This document shows positions 14,992-23,837 of a DNA stretch of 54,547 nucleotides, piece by piece. The stretch is taken from the NCBI RefSeq assembly GCF_004329815.1, contig NZ_SJPE01000018.1, positions 1-54,547 on the forward strand. The letters are read 5' to 3'. This DNA comes from Flavobacterium silvisoli. GTDB lineage: Bacteria > Bacteroidota > Bacteroidia > Flavobacteriales > Flavobacteriaceae. How positions within the stretch are numbered: the stretch's first letter is position 1; the number at the start of each line of letters is the position of its first letter. The position numbers and the translations under genes were made by a program. The notes below the pieces were generated by a model. It had not been told where the DNA came from and searched no databases. It worked only from the letters and a program-made list of their open reading frames with translations.

Positions 14992-17322
14992 ATGCAAAAA
15001 TACATTTCCCAACTCAACGAAGCACAACAACAACCGGTTTTGCAAAAGGACGGACCGATGATTATCATTGCCGGTGCCGGTTCGGGGAAAACCCGTGTAC
15101 TAACTGTTAGGATTGCCAACCTGATGAGCCAGGGCGTGGATGCTTTTAATATTTTGGCATTGACCTTTACCAATAAGGCCGCGCGCGAAATGAAAAAGCG
15201 TATTGCAGACATTGTAGGCAGTAACGAAGCCAAGAACCTCTGGATGGGGACCTTCCACTCGGTTTTTGCCAAGATATTGCGAATAGAAGCTGATAAATTG
15301 GGCTATCCGTCCAATTTTACCATATATGATACTCAGGACAGTGTTCGTTTGATTTCGGCCATTATCAAAGAAATGCAGTTGGATAAAGACGTTTATAAAC
15401 CCAAACAGGTGTACAGTCGTATTTCTTCGTATAAAAATTCCCTGATTACCGTAAAGGCATATTTCAACAATCCGGAACTGATGGAAGCCGATGCCATGAG
15501 CAAAAAGCCCCGTATGGGAGAAATCTATCAGCAATATGTAGAGCGTTGTTTCAAAAGCGGGGCTATGGATTTTGATGATTTATTGCTGAAAACCAATGAA
15601 TTGTTGAACCGTTTTCCCGATGTGCTGGCCAAGTATCAGGACCGGTTTCGATACATTATGGTAGATGAGTATCAGGATACCAATCATTCGCAGTATTTGA
15701 TTGTACGTGCCTTGAGTGACCGGTTTCAAAATATTTGTGTGGTGGGCGATGATGCGCAGAGTATATATGCGTTTCGCGGTGCCAACATCAATAACATTCT
15801 CAATTTCCAGAAGGATTATGACAATGTCAAAACCTATCGATTGGAACAAAATTACCGTTCGACCAAAAACATAGTAGAAGCCGCCAATTCGATCATTGAT
15901 AAAAACAAAACCAAACTCGACAAAGTGGTTTGGACCGCCAATGATTTTGGTCCCAAGATAAAAGTGCACCGCAGCATTACCGATGGAGAAGAAGGCCGTT
16001 TTGTAGCCGGAGAAATCTTTGAGCAGAAAATGCGCAACCAGTTGATGAATGGTCAGTTTGCGGTTTTATATCGCACCAATGCTCAATCGAGAGCTATAGA
16101 GGATGCTTTGCGCAAGCGCGATATTCCGTACCGAATTTATGGAGGGTTATCATTTTACCAAAGAAAAGAAATCAAGGATGTACTCTGTTATTTGCGCTTG
16201 GTCATCAATCCGAAAGACGAAGAAGCATTGATAAGGGTCATCAATTATCCGGCCAGGGGAATCGGAGATTCTACCGTTGAAAAGCTTACCGTTGCGGCCA
16301 ATCATTACAAGCGTTCCATTTTTGAAGTGATGGAACACATTGATAAAATTGATTTAAAACTAAATTCGGGTACCAAGAACAAACTGCAGGATTTTGTAAT
16401 GATGATCAAGAGTTTTCAGGTCATCAACGAGCAGCAGGATGCCTTTGTCCTGACCGATCATGTGACCAAAAAAACCGGTTTAATTCAGGAACTCAAAAAA
16501 GATGCCACCCCCGAAGGTATTGCCCGCATCGAAAACATAGAAACCCTGATGGGTGGTATTAAAGATTTTATTGAAGGTCAAAAAGAAATTGACGGTGCCC
16601 GTGGTGCATTATCAGAGTTTTTAGAAGATGTGGCATTGGCGACCGATTTAGATAAAGATACCGGCGATGACGACCGTGTGGCGTTGATGACGATTCATTT
16701 GGCCAAAGGATTGGAGTTTCCGTATGTTTTTGTGGTAGGTATGGAAGAAGATTTATTTCCGAGTGCCATGAGTTTGAATACCAGAAGCGAATTAGAAGAA
16801 GAACGCCGTTTGTTTTATGTGGCACTGACCCGAGCCGAGCATCAGGCGTATTTGACCTATGCCCAATCGCGTTACCGCTGGGGAAAACTTACTGATGCAG
16901 AACCTTCTCGTTTTATTGAAGAAATTAATGACGAATATCTAGAATATATCAATCCGATGGATCGAGGCAGTTACACTTACAAGCCTACGATTGATTTGGA
17001 TATTTTTGGAGATGTTGATAAATCAAAATTGCGATTGTCAAAACCAGTGACCGGAATTCCGCCAAAAACTTATGGAGAAGAGCCAACATCTTCGGTAAAT
17101 ATTCGTAAATTGAAGCCGGTATCAGGCAACGCACCGGGCAATTCCAATTTGTTTGACAGTAAATTAACCATAGGTAATATTGTGATGCACGAAAGATTTG
17201 GTGAAGGAGAAGTTCTCAATTTGGAAGGGGTGGGTGCCGATAAGAAGGCCGAAATTAAATTTAAAACCGGCGGCATCAAAAAACTGTTGCTTCGGTTTGC
17301 TAAATTAGAGGTAATTGGTTAA
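14992..17322 (+). CDS. uvrD: UvrD/PcrA-type ATP-dependent DNA helicase
   Basis: This 776-residue superfamily 1A 3'-5' helicase would act in repair and replication-fork maintenance. Motifs run in order: Q-motif NEAQQQPV, Walker A IIAGAGSGKTR (about 24-34), Ia LTFTNKAAREM, II MVDEYQDTN, III VVGDDAQSIYAFRGA, IV LEQNYRS, V TIHLAKGLEFPYVFVVG, VI YVALTRAEH. The C-terminus (about 720-776, LTIGNIVMHERFGEGEV) is the small Tudor-like domain that binds RNA polymerase in PcrA. The length is slightly above the ~730 usual for the family. It has its own promoter. Confidence 0.92.
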   Translation: MQKYISQLNEAQQQPVLQKDGPMIIIAGAGSGKTRVLTVRIANLMSQGVDAFNILALTFTNKAAREMKKRIADIVGSNEAKNLWMGTFHSVFAKILRIEADKLGYPSNFTIYDTQDSVRLISAIIKEMQLDKDVYKPKQVYSRISSYKNSLITVKAYFNNPELMEADAMSKKPRMGEIYQQYVERCFKSGAMDFDDLLLKTNELLNRFPDVLAKYQDRFRYIMVDEYQDTNHSQYLIVRALSDRFQNICVVGDDAQSIYAFRGANINNILNFQKDYDNVKTYRLEQNYRSTKNIVEAANSIIDKNKTKLDKVVWTANDFGPKIKVHRSITDGEEGRFVAGEIFEQKMRNQLMNGQFAVLYRTNAQSRAIEDALRKRDIPYRIYGGLSFYQRKEIKDVLCYLRLVINPKDEEALIRVINYPARGIGDSTVEKLTVAANHYKRSIFEVMEHIDKIDLKLNSGTKNKLQDFVMMIKSFQVINEQQDAFVLTDHVTKKTGLIQELKKDATPEGIARIENIETLMGGIKDFIEGQKEIDGARGALSEFLEDVALATDLDKDTGDDDRVALMTIHLAKGLEFPYVFVVGMEEDLFPSAMSLNTRSELEEERRLFYVALTRAEHQAYLTYAQSRYRWGKLTDAEPSRFIEEINDEYLEYINPMDRGSYTYKPTIDLDIFGDVDKSKLRLSKPVTGIPPKTYGEEPTSSVNIRKLKPVSGNAPGNSNLFDSKLTIGNIVMHERFGEGEVLNLEGVGADKKAEIKFKTGGIKKLLLRFAKLEVIG

Positions 17323-17340
17323 GAAGAAAGAAGAAAGAGC

Positions 17341-17401
17341 AAAGAAACAAGACAAAAAAATCGATTAATAAAAAGGGACAAGTCTTTCTTCTTGTTTCTT
17401 T
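17341..17401. repeat. 11-bp inverted repeat between helicase and YciO-type gene
   Basis: AAAGAAACAAG (17341-17351) and CTTGTTTCTTT (17391-17401) are perfect inverted copies separated by 39 bp, inside a purine-rich then pyrimidine-rich gap. The loop is too long for a classical terminator. It might still fold in the transcript and end helicase transcription. Confidence 0.35.
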
Positions 17402-17419
17402 TATCTATATTCTCAAAAT

Positions 17420-18040
17420 ATGGCAGAATTCATTAAAATTTACGAAGACAAACCCAGCGAAGCAGCCATCAAGAAAGTGGTGGATGTATTGCGAAACGGG
17501 GGCTTGATTATTTATCCTACCGATACCGTTTACGGTTTGGGGTGTGATATTACCAATACCAAAGCTTTGGAGCGGGTAGCCAAAATCAAAGACATCAAGT
17601 TGGAGAAAGCTAATTTCTCATTCGTGTGCAGCGATTTGAGTAACCTTTCGGATTATGTAAAGCAAATCGATACCTCTACTTTTAAAATTTTAAAAAGAGC
17701 TTTGCCGGGACCTTACACATTTATCCTTCCGGGGAATAATGACTTGCCGAAAGAGTTTCGCAAAAAGAAAACGGTAGGTATTCGTGTACCGAATAACAAC
17801 ATTGCTTTAGAGATTGTAAAAATGTTGGGCAATCCCATCGTTTCAACCTCTATACACGATGACGATGAGGTTTTGGAATATTCGACTGATCCCGAATTGA
17901 TATTTGAGAAATGGCAAAATCGTGTAGACATGGTTATTGATGGCGGTTATGGAGATAACACCCCATCAACCATTATTGATTTATCCGGTTACGAGCCGGT
18001 GGTAGTTCGCGAAGGGAAAGGAGACCCGGATATTTTTTAG
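17420..18040 (+). CDS. YciO-type Sua5/YciO/YrdC family protein
   Basis: This 206-residue YrdC-fold protein has GGLIIYPTDTVYGLGCD near residues 27-43 and TPSTIIDL near 188-195, the RNA/nucleotide-binding core of the family. TsaC/Sua5 enzymes, which make threonylcarbamoyl-AMP for tRNA t6A, carry a KxR...KP motif and SAN. Here the equivalents read KLEKANFSFV and STSIHDDD, like E. coli YciO. It is therefore better called YciO-type than threonylcarbamoyl-AMP synthase, and its biochemical role is uncertain. It ends at a strong bidirectional terminator. Confidence 0.8.
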   Translation: MAEFIKIYEDKPSEAAIKKVVDVLRNGGLIIYPTDTVYGLGCDITNTKALERVAKIKDIKLEKANFSFVCSDLSNLSDYVKQIDTSTFKILKRALPGPYTFILPGNNDLPKEFRKKKTVGIRVPNNNIALEIVKMLGNPIVSTSIHDDDEVLEYSTDPELIFEKWQNRVDMVIDGGYGDNTPSTIIDLSGYEPVVVREGKGDPDIF

Positions 18041-18071
18041 TATTCAGTTACATTTTTATTGATATCAATAA

Positions 18072-18101
18072 AAAAACGTCCCGATTTCTCGGGACGTTTT
18101 T
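18072..18101. terminator. Bidirectional terminator
   Basis: AAAAACGTCCCGA, loop TTTC, then TCGGGACGTTTTT form a perfect 13-bp stem with A/T runs on both sides. It serves the YciO-type gene and the convergent OmpA-family gene. Confidence 0.9.
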
Positions 18102-18136
18102 GTCTATTATCTTTTCGTCTATAATCTCTAAAAAGA

Positions 18137-18973
18137 CTATTTCTTTTGATTTTTCATTTCTTTCTCAATCATATCGTAGAATTCGTCAATTTTAGGCATT
18201 ACTACAATACGAGTTCTTCTGTTTTTGGCACGATTGTCAGCGGTGTTATTGTCTACTAACGGAATAAATTCACTGCGACCGGCTGCAATTAACTGAGATG
18301 GTTTTACTCCTAAATCTTTAGTCAGTACTCTGATGATGGCAGTAGAACGTTTCACGCTCAAATCCCAGTTGTCTAACAATACCGCATTACCTGTAAACGG
18401 TACGTTATCGGTATGACCTTCAACCATACATTCAAATGTTGGACGGCTGTTGATTACTTTGGCTACTTTTCCTAATACTTCTTTAGCTCTGTCACTTACC
18501 GTATAGCTACCGCTTTTGAACAATAATTTATCGGCAATTGAAATGAAAACTACCCCTTTTTCTACATTGATTTCGATGTCCGGATCAGATATTCCTACCG
18601 AGCTTTTTAAGCTGGTTACCAAAGCCAAAGTTACGCTGTCTTTTTTAGTCAGAGCATCCTGAAGACGGCTGATTTTAAGATCTTTTTCTTTTAAACTCTC
18701 TAATGATTTTTCAAGGTTTTGTGCTCCTTTGGTAGTTAAAACCGTCAATTCTTTTGAGTTATTGATCAAATCGGAATTGTTTTGTTTTAAGTAATCATTT
18801 TGCTTCGAAAGAGCTTCTTTTTCAGAAAGGCATAAGTTTAATTTGACTGTAGTTGAATTCAATAAATCTTGACATTCTTTGTTTTGGGCTTCCAAAGCCG
18901 CAATTTTTTTCTTAGAGCCACAAGACGTAAGCGTCAGCGCTGCAAGCGAAAGTGCAAAAATTACTTTTTTCAT
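18137..18973 (-). CDS. OmpA-family lipoprotein
   Basis: This 278-residue protein has a lipoprotein signal (lipobox LTSC, Cys18). A coiled-coil region (about 20-115, heptad-like KNKECQDLL through KSLESLKEKDLKISRLQDAL) follows, and then a C-terminal OmpA/MotB peptidoglycan-binding domain (about 150-265). The latter has VEGHTDNVPF, NWDLSVKRSTAIIRVL and NRRTRIVVMPK. It should be anchored in the outer membrane and grip peptidoglycan. A -7 element TACTTTTG lies at 19005-18998 on the reverse strand, 24 bp before the ATG. It is monocistronic between a terminator and the glycosyltransferase gene. Confidence 0.85.
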   Translation of the reverse strand: MKKVIFALSLAALTLTSCGSKKKIAALEAQNKECQDLLNSTTVKLNLCLSEKEALSKQNDYLKQNNSDLINNSKELTVLTTKGAQNLEKSLESLKEKDLKISRLQDALTKKDSVTLALVTSLKSSVGISDPDIEINVEKGVVFISIADKLLFKSGSYTVSDRAKEVLGKVAKVINSRPTFECMVEGHTDNVPFTGNAVLLDNWDLSVKRSTAIIRVLTKDLGVKPSQLIAAGRSEFIPLVDNNTADNRAKNRRTRIVVMPKIDEFYDMIEKEMKNQKK

Positions 18974-18997
18974 AAGGTAGTGTGATTAAAATTTTAA

Positions 18998-19005
18998 CAA
19001 AAGTA
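18998..19005 (-). promoter_or_regulatory. -7 element TACTTTTG of the OmpA lipoprotein gene
   Basis: The reverse strand reads TACTTTTG, a full match to TAnnTTTG, 24 bp before the start codon. A TTTACC stretch some 20 bp upstream may be the -33 part. Confidence 0.6.
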
Positions 19006-19051
19006 CTGATTATTTTAAAGGTAAAGATTATTATTGAATGATAAAATCTTG

Positions 19052-20053
19052 TTAAAATAACTTCTCAAATACGGTGCCATTCTTGACAAAGTAAGTAAAA
19101 ACAATGCTTTTGGTTTTATAGTAGTTGTGTGCTTGATGGTCGCTTCTTTTCTTTAATGTTTTGTTAATCAAATGATAAAAGTAAAAATGGGCTTTCAGAA
19201 TTACCCAACAATGGATGAGCTTTCCTTTCAAAATAAATTGAATTCCGGCTAGGCCGTCTAAACAAAGTCGGGTAAAAATAACCGGAAACAATTGATTTGC
19301 CGGTAAGTTTTTGGTCAGCATTAAGAGCGAATTTCGGAAATTCAGAAACGTCTTTTTCGGGTTGCTTTCGTTCAAAGTAGCCCCTCCAACGTGGTAAACA
19401 ACACTATTTGGGATGTACTTAATTTTATACCCTAAGTTAAAAGCTCGCCAACATAGGTCGATTTCTTCCTGATGAGCAAAAAAATCACCGTCAAAACCGT
19501 TCAGTTTGCGGTATAATTCTTTGCGAATGAAAAAACAGGCACCGCTGGCCCAGAAGATTTCGATTTCGTCATTATACTGGCCGTTGTCTTTTTCTATGGT
19601 GTCAAAAATACGACCGCGGCAAAACGGATACCCATATTTATCAATAAAACCACCGGCAGCCCCGGCATATTCAAAATACTCTTTGTTTTTGTAATCTAAT
19701 ATTTTGGGTTGGATAATCCCGATGTGTTTTTGGGTTTCGAATTCAGAAAGCACCGCATCCAGCCAACCCTTGGTAACTTCTATATCAGAATTAACCAAAG
19801 CATAATATTCTTCTTCTACCTGTTGCAACGCTACATTATATCCATTGGCAAAACCGTAGTTGCCATCATTCTGTATAACTTTTACTGATGGAAAATGTGT
19901 TCTGATGACTTCAAGAGAGGCATCTGTAGATGCATTGTCAGCTACATAAACCGTCGCTTTTTCAGAATAGGCCACTACCGAAGGCAAAAATTGCTCTAAC
20001 AATTTCGCTCCGTTCCAATTGAGTATGACTACCGCTATTTTTTTGTCTGTCAT
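19052..20053 (-). CDS. Family 2 glycosyltransferase
   Basis: This 333-residue GT-A-fold glycosyltransferase begins KKIAVVILNWNG. It has the nucleotide-sugar-binding VADNASTDASLE (about 35-46), the DxD-like VNSDIEV (about 91-97) and the acceptor-side HQEEIDLCWRAF (about 195-206), typical of rhamnosyltransferase-like GT2 enzymes. A hydrophobic C-terminal stretch may associate with the membrane. It probably adds a sugar to a lipid-linked or surface polysaccharide; donor and acceptor are unknown. Its ATG overlaps the stop of the upstream nuclease-like gene by 4 bp (ATGA), so the two are co-translated. Confidence 0.85.
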   Translation of the reverse strand: MTDKKIAVVILNWNGAKLLEQFLPSVVAYSEKATVYVADNASTDASLEVIRTHFPSVKVIQNDGNYGFANGYNVALQQVEEEYYALVNSDIEVTKGWLDAVLSEFETQKHIGIIQPKILDYKNKEYFEYAGAAGGFIDKYGYPFCRGRIFDTIEKDNGQYNDEIEIFWASGACFFIRKELYRKLNGFDGDFFAHQEEIDLCWRAFNLGYKIKYIPNSVVYHVGGATLNESNPKKTFLNFRNSLLMLTKNLPANQLFPVIFTRLCLDGLAGIQFILKGKLIHCWVILKAHFYFYHLINKTLKKRSDHQAHNYYKTKSIVFTYFVKNGTVFEKLF

Positions 20054-20517
20054 CGGTTATGTATTGGTCTCTCATCTGAGTAATTTGGCAGTTCTTTCAG
20101 AAAAACATACTGCTCTTTCTCAAAATCCATTTGGCAAAAGTAATGATTTAGTCCGTTGGTTACCATCAGGTATTTGGCCGTTAATTTCAGATTGTAACGC
20201 GCAATTTGATCAAAGGTATCCTGAGTAATTTTAACTTCGGGGGCTTTGCATTCTACCAATAAAAAAATAGAGCCATCCGGTTCAAAAACAACCGCATCGT
20301 ATCGCTTGTTGATGCCATTTACTTTGACCAGTTTTTCTACGTTGGTATAAGATTTAGGATATTTTTTGTGTTGCAATAGAAACTGAACCGTATGTTGGCG
20401 CACCCATTCTTCGGGAGTTAACACCACAAACTTTTTCCTGATTTCATCAAAAACAGATACTTTATTTTCACTATTTTTGAAGCGAAACGAGTAAGCAGGG
20501 AAATTGAGTTTTTGCAT
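20050..20517 (-). CDS. Stand-alone HSDR_N-type nuclease domain protein
   Basis: This 155-residue protein matches the N-terminal nuclease domain of type I restriction subunit R (HSDR_N_2-like). Candidate PD-(D/E)xK residues are D74 (KRYDAVVFEPDG), E89 and K91 (VECKAP), followed by DQIARYNLKL. No helicase, methylase or specificity subunit is nearby. Single-domain versions like this are common in Bacteroidota and are usually called type I restriction enzyme HsdR N-terminal domain proteins. Nuclease activity is plausible from the intact triad, but the biological role is unknown. A -7 element ends only 4 bp before the ATG, so the mRNA may be leaderless. Confidence 0.75.
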   Translation of the reverse strand: MQKLNFPAYSFRFKNSENKVSVFDEIRKKFVVLTPEEWVRQHTVQFLLQHKKYPKSYTNVEKLVKVNGINKRYDAVVFEPDGSIFLLVECKAPEVKITQDTFDQIARYNLKLTAKYLMVTNGLNHYFCQMDFEKEQYVFLKELPNYSDERPIHNR

Positions 20518-20521
20518 GAAG

Positions 20522-20529
20522 CAAAGTTA
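20522..20529 (-). promoter_or_regulatory. -7 element TAACTTTG of the HSDR_N-type gene
   Basis: The reverse strand reads TAACTTTG followed by CTTC and the ATG at 20517. Transcription should begin at or next to the start codon, implying a leaderless mRNA. Confidence 0.6.
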
Positions 20530-20530
20530 A

Positions 20531-20554
20531 TTTGAAAATTTGAAAATTTGAAAA
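20531..20554. repeat. TTTGAAAA x3 tandem repeat
   Basis: Three perfect 8-bp copies of TTTGAAAA lie in the divergent gap between the HSDR_N-type gene and holA. It may be a slippage-prone AT tract in the promoter region. Regulatory meaning is unknown. Confidence 0.7.
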
Positions 20555-20599
20555 TTAATATTGTCTGCCGACCGTAACGGAACATTGAATACAATTAAA

Positions 20600-21604
20600 A
20601 TGGACGAAGTAGTCAAAATCATCAACGACATCAAAGCGGGTAATATCAAACCCATCTATTTTTTAATGGGTGAGGAACCTTACTATATTGACAAGATTAC
20701 GGATTATTTAGAAAATAATATTCTAACCGAAGATGAAAGAGGCTTCAATCAAATGATATTATATGGTCGGGATACCACAATTGACGATATAGTGGCCAAT
20801 GCCAAACGTTTTCCTATGATGGCAGAGCGTCAGGTGGTGATTGTAAAAGAAGCTCAGGATTTGGCTAAAACCATAGATAAATTAGAGTCGTATGCCGAAA
20901 ACCCTCAACCCACCACGGTTTTGGTTTTTGCCTACAAATACAAAACACTCGACAAACGCAAAAAAATCACAAAAACGCTCGACAAACACGGGTTGGTATA
21001 CGAAAGTAAAAAGATGTATGAAAACCAAGTGGGTGAGTGGATAAAACGTGTTTTAAAAGGCAGAGGCTATGACATTGAACCAAAGGCCATGATGATGTTG
21101 GTAGAATTTTTAGGAAATGATTTGAGTCGCATAGCCAATGAGCTTAACAAGCTCGAAATCATATTACCTAAAGGCAGTACTATTACTCCGCATCATATAG
21201 AAGAAAACATTGGGTTCAGCAAGGATTTTAACGTCTTCGAATTTCGTAAAGCTATAGGCGAAAAAAATCAGTTAAAGGCCTATCAAATTGCGAATTATTT
21301 TGCCCAAAATCCAAAAGACAATCCTTTGGTTATGACCACTGGTTTGGTATTCAGTTTCTTTTCTTCTTTATTGCAATACCACGGTTTGAAAGATAAATCT
21401 CCCGGCAATGTTGCCAAAGTTTTAAAAGTTAATCCTTATTTTATCAAAGATTACGACGTGGCGCTGCGCAATTACCCAATGCGAAAAGTAAGTGCCATAG
21501 TTGCAACCCTCAGGGATATCGATATAAAAAGCAAAGGTGTTGGTGCCAATGCTTTACCTCACGGCGATTTGTTGAAAGAGATGCTGGTGGGAATTTTCAA
21601 TTAA
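20600..21604 (+). CDS. holA: DNA polymerase III subunit delta
   Basis: This 334-residue clamp-loader subunit opens the sliding clamp during replication. The pattern IYFLMGEEPYYIDKITDYL (about 16-34) and the helical regions ending in GDLLKEMLVGIF are typical of HolA. Lid-domain features include ESKKMYENQVGEWIKR and FLGNDLSRIANELNKL. The ATG at 20600 (MDEVVKIIND) is chosen over an in-frame TTG at 20561, because family members start at this point and the TTG would add unrelated residues from the promoter region. It is monocistronic, with no strong terminator following. Confidence 0.9.
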   Translation: MDEVVKIINDIKAGNIKPIYFLMGEEPYYIDKITDYLENNILTEDERGFNQMILYGRDTTIDDIVANAKRFPMMAERQVVIVKEAQDLAKTIDKLESYAENPQPTTVLVFAYKYKTLDKRKKITKTLDKHGLVYESKKMYENQVGEWIKRVLKGRGYDIEPKAMMMLVEFLGNDLSRIANELNKLEIILPKGSTITPHHIEENIGFSKDFNVFEFRKAIGEKNQLKAYQIANYFAQNPKDNPLVMTTGLVFSFFSSLLQYHGLKDKSPGNVAKVLKVNPYFIKDYDVALRNYPMRKVSAIVATLRDIDIKSKGVGANALPHGDLLKEMLVGIFN

Positions 21605-21736
21605 ATAAACAACAGGTTTGAATCTATCCGTTTCGGTTTTTGAGGGAAGCTATCCCTAAAGGCTGAAACATAGTGCTTTTTTATTTAAAAAAATACCGAT
21701 ATTTGCCTCTGCTTTAAAATTAAATACCACAAAATT

Positions 21737-21919
21737 ATGGGAATGAATAAGAATACAGTTTTAGGTTGGGCAACCTTTATAATGATAATCATGGGCCTAA
21801 TTCTGATAGGGCTCGGCGTATACCGTTATGCCGACGTAGCAGGCTGGGGCTTTGGAGCTGTCGGGGTAGGTTTTCTGGCTAATGCCTGGGTTTTCAGTTC
21901 GCTCAAAGGAAGAGTTTAA
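21737..21919 (+). CDS. Small membrane protein (CAL67264-like)
   Basis: This 60-residue protein has two hydrophobic helices (about 8-28 and 34-54) and the glycine-rich turn GWGFGAVGVGF. It resembles a small, strongly conserved Flavobacteriia family that I recall as the CAL67264 family. It has no known function. It lies 35 bp upstream of the guanine deaminase gene and could be its operon leader or simply a neighbour. Confidence 0.65.
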   Translation: MGMNKNTVLGWATFIMIIMGLILIGLGVYRYADVAGWGFGAVGVGFLANAWVFSSLKGRV

Positions 21920-21953
21920 GTAAAATAAATAACAGAAATTAAGAATAAAAATT

Positions 21954-22427
21954 ATGTGTGCAAAAAATGAATTTATGCAAGAGGCTATCAACCTGTCTAT
22001 CGAAAATGTAAAATCGGGAAAAGGCGGGCCTTTTGGTGCAGTAATCGTGAAAGACGGTAAAATTATTGCCCGCGGAGCCAATGGAGTAACTTCAACAAAT
22101 GATCCTACGGCACACGCAGAAGTAGTTGCAATCCGCAACGCTTGTAAAGAATTAGGAACGTTTCAATTAGACGGTTGCGAAATTTACACCAGTTGTGAAC
22201 CCTGCCCTATGTGTTTGGGTGCAATTTACTGGGCACGTCCGGATAAAATGTACTTTGCTAACACAAAGAATGATGCGGCTGAGATTCAGTTTGACGATCA
22301 ATTCATCTACGAAGAATTAGAACTGCCTTATAACAACCGCAAACTGGCTACCGAGCAAATGATGCGTGAGGAAGCGTTAGAGGCTTTCAAATTATGGTCA
22401 GAAAGCATCAATAAAATAGAATATTAA
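21954..22427 (+). CDS. guaD: Guanine deaminase (CDA-fold)
   Basis: This 157-residue cytidine-deaminase-fold enzyme is predicted to hydrolyse guanine to xanthine plus ammonia. The zinc site is H54-A-E56 with C84-PM-C87 (CEPCPMC). GGPFGAVIVKDG and the C-terminal NNRKLATEQMMREEALEAF resemble the Bacillus-type GuaD more than tRNA adenosine deaminase TadA. Its position immediately upstream of xanthine dehydrogenase (12 bp) strongly supports the purine role, since xanthine is the next enzyme's substrate. Confidence 0.88.
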   Translation: MCAKNEFMQEAINLSIENVKSGKGGPFGAVIVKDGKIIARGANGVTSTNDPTAHAEVVAIRNACKELGTFQLDGCEIYTSCEPCPMCLGAIYWARPDKMYFANTKNDAAEIQFDDQFIYEELELPYNNRKLATEQMMREEALEAFKLWSESINKIEY

Positions 22428-22439
22428 TCGCGGTCGCGT

Positions 22440-23837
22440 ATGATTCAATTTATATTAAATAATCGATTGGTTCAAACCGACAGAGCGGCCAGTACTACTT
22501 TGCTCGATTTTATTCGGTATGACGAAAATCTCCGCGGAACGAAAATCGGTTGTCGCGAAGGCGATTGCGGGGCCTGTACGGTATTAATTGGTTCACTTAA
22601 AGAAGGGAAAGCCCAATACATCAGTGCTACTTCCTGTTTAACGCCTTTGGCCAACGTATATGGCAAGCATGTTGTAACGGTGGAAGGGTTGAATTTGCCC
22701 GAAAAATTAAATCAAGTACAGCAAGCTATGGTCGATTGTTCAGGAACGCAATGCGGGTTTTGTACGCCGGGTTTTGTGAACTCGATGAGTGGATTTGCAT
22801 TGACTTGTTCAGAGCCAACCGTAGAAAAAGCCATCAGTGCTATTGATGGTAATATTTGCCGTTGTACCGGATACAAAACCATAGAACGAGCGGCAGCCAA
22901 GGTAACGGAACAACTGTTGCAAAAAGATCAAAAGAATCCTTTGTCCTGGTTGGTTGCCAATAGTTTTGTTCCCGATTATTTTTTAACAATTGAAGAAAGA
23001 TTAAAAGAATTCCAATCTGACTATTCGTTTACGGGGCAGATTCCTATTGGTGGCGGAACCGATTTGTATGTTCAGAAACACGACGAATTGCACGACATGG
23101 ATATGGATTATCTGTTCGATAAAAAAGAATTGAACGGAATTATCTTTGAAGGAAATCAATGCAAATTGAAATCTTCGGTAACAGTATCTGATTTAATCGA
23201 AAACGAAACTCTATTACACGCGATTCCTAATTGGTACAAGTATCTAAAATTACTTTCTTCAACACCAATCCGCAACATTGCCACCATAGCCGGAAATATA
23301 GCAAACGGTTCACCCATAGGTGATTTCACAATTATACTTTTAGCCATGAAAGCTCAATTGACATTGACTAATAAAGAAAATGTCGGCCGAAAAGTCATGC
23401 TGAAAGATTTTTATTTGGGCTATAAAACTTTTGATAAAAAAAAAGATGAGATTATCTCCGAAATTACATTTGAAGTGCCGGCTTCGGGTAAATTTAACTT
23501 TGAAAAAGTGTGTAAACGCCAGTATTTAGACATTGCCAGTGTGAATACCGCTATGGTAGTTTCTTTAAACCGAAACACTATTGCAGATGCCGATGTTTCT
23601 ATGGGAGGTGTTGGACCTATTCCAAAATATCTGACTGAAACCAGTGCTTTTTTAATCGGAAAAGAACTCACCGCTACTACTGTAAAAGAAGCAGAACAAC
23701 TGTTACAAACCGAGCTCGCTCCTATAAGTGATGCCCGCGGTACGGAAGAATACAAGAGACTTTTGGCGCGCCAATTGTTCTTTGCTCATTTCATCACGCT
23801 ATTTCCTGAAACTATAAAAATCGATAACCTATTATGA
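22440..23837 (+). CDS. xdhA: Xanthine dehydrogenase small subunit (2Fe-2S/FAD)
   Basis: This 465-residue subunit transfers electrons from the molybdenum centre through two [2Fe-2S] clusters to FAD. The plant-type cluster uses C38, C43, C46 and C66. The second uses C105, C108, C140 and C142 (CGFC...CRC). The FAD-binding half starts near residue 185 (PIGGGTDLYV) and has STPIRNIATIAGNIANGSPIGD near 280-300. The stop overlaps the large-subunit start by 4 bp (ATGA). The NAD-binding loop of eukaryotic enzymes cannot be judged, so the electron acceptor is open. Confidence 0.93.
   Translation: MIQFILNNRLVQTDRAASTTLLDFIRYDENLRGTKIGCREGDCGACTVLIGSLKEGKAQYISATSCLTPLANVYGKHVVTVEGLNLPEKLNQVQQAMVDCSGTQCGFCTPGFVNSMSGFALTCSEPTVEKAISAIDGNICRCTGYKTIERAAAKVTEQLLQKDQKNPLSWLVANSFVPDYFLTIEERLKEFQSDYSFTGQIPIGGGTDLYVQKHDELHDMDMDYLFDKKELNGIIFEGNQCKLKSSVTVSDLIENETLLHAIPNWYKYLKLLSSTPIRNIATIAGNIANGSPIGDFTIILLAMKAQLTLTNKENVGRKVMLKDFYLGYKTFDKKKDEIISEITFEVPASGKFNFEKVCKRQYLDIASVNTAMVVSLNRNTIADADVSMGGVGPIPKYLTETSAFLIGKELTATTVKEAEQLLQTELAPISDARGTEEYKRLLARQLFFAHFITLFPETIKIDNLL

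Noticed and set aside
20050..20517. A type I restriction system
   Set aside because: Only an HSDR_N-type domain is present; there is no helicase part, HsdM or HsdS in the neighbourhood.
20531..20554. TTTGAAAA triplicate as a set of promoter -7 elements
   Set aside because: None of the copies completes TAnnTTTG on the plus strand; it is better described as a short slippage repeat.
21640..21680. Terminator after holA (GGGA/TCCC hairpin)
   Set aside because: The stem is only about 5 bp and is not followed by a T-run at the right distance.
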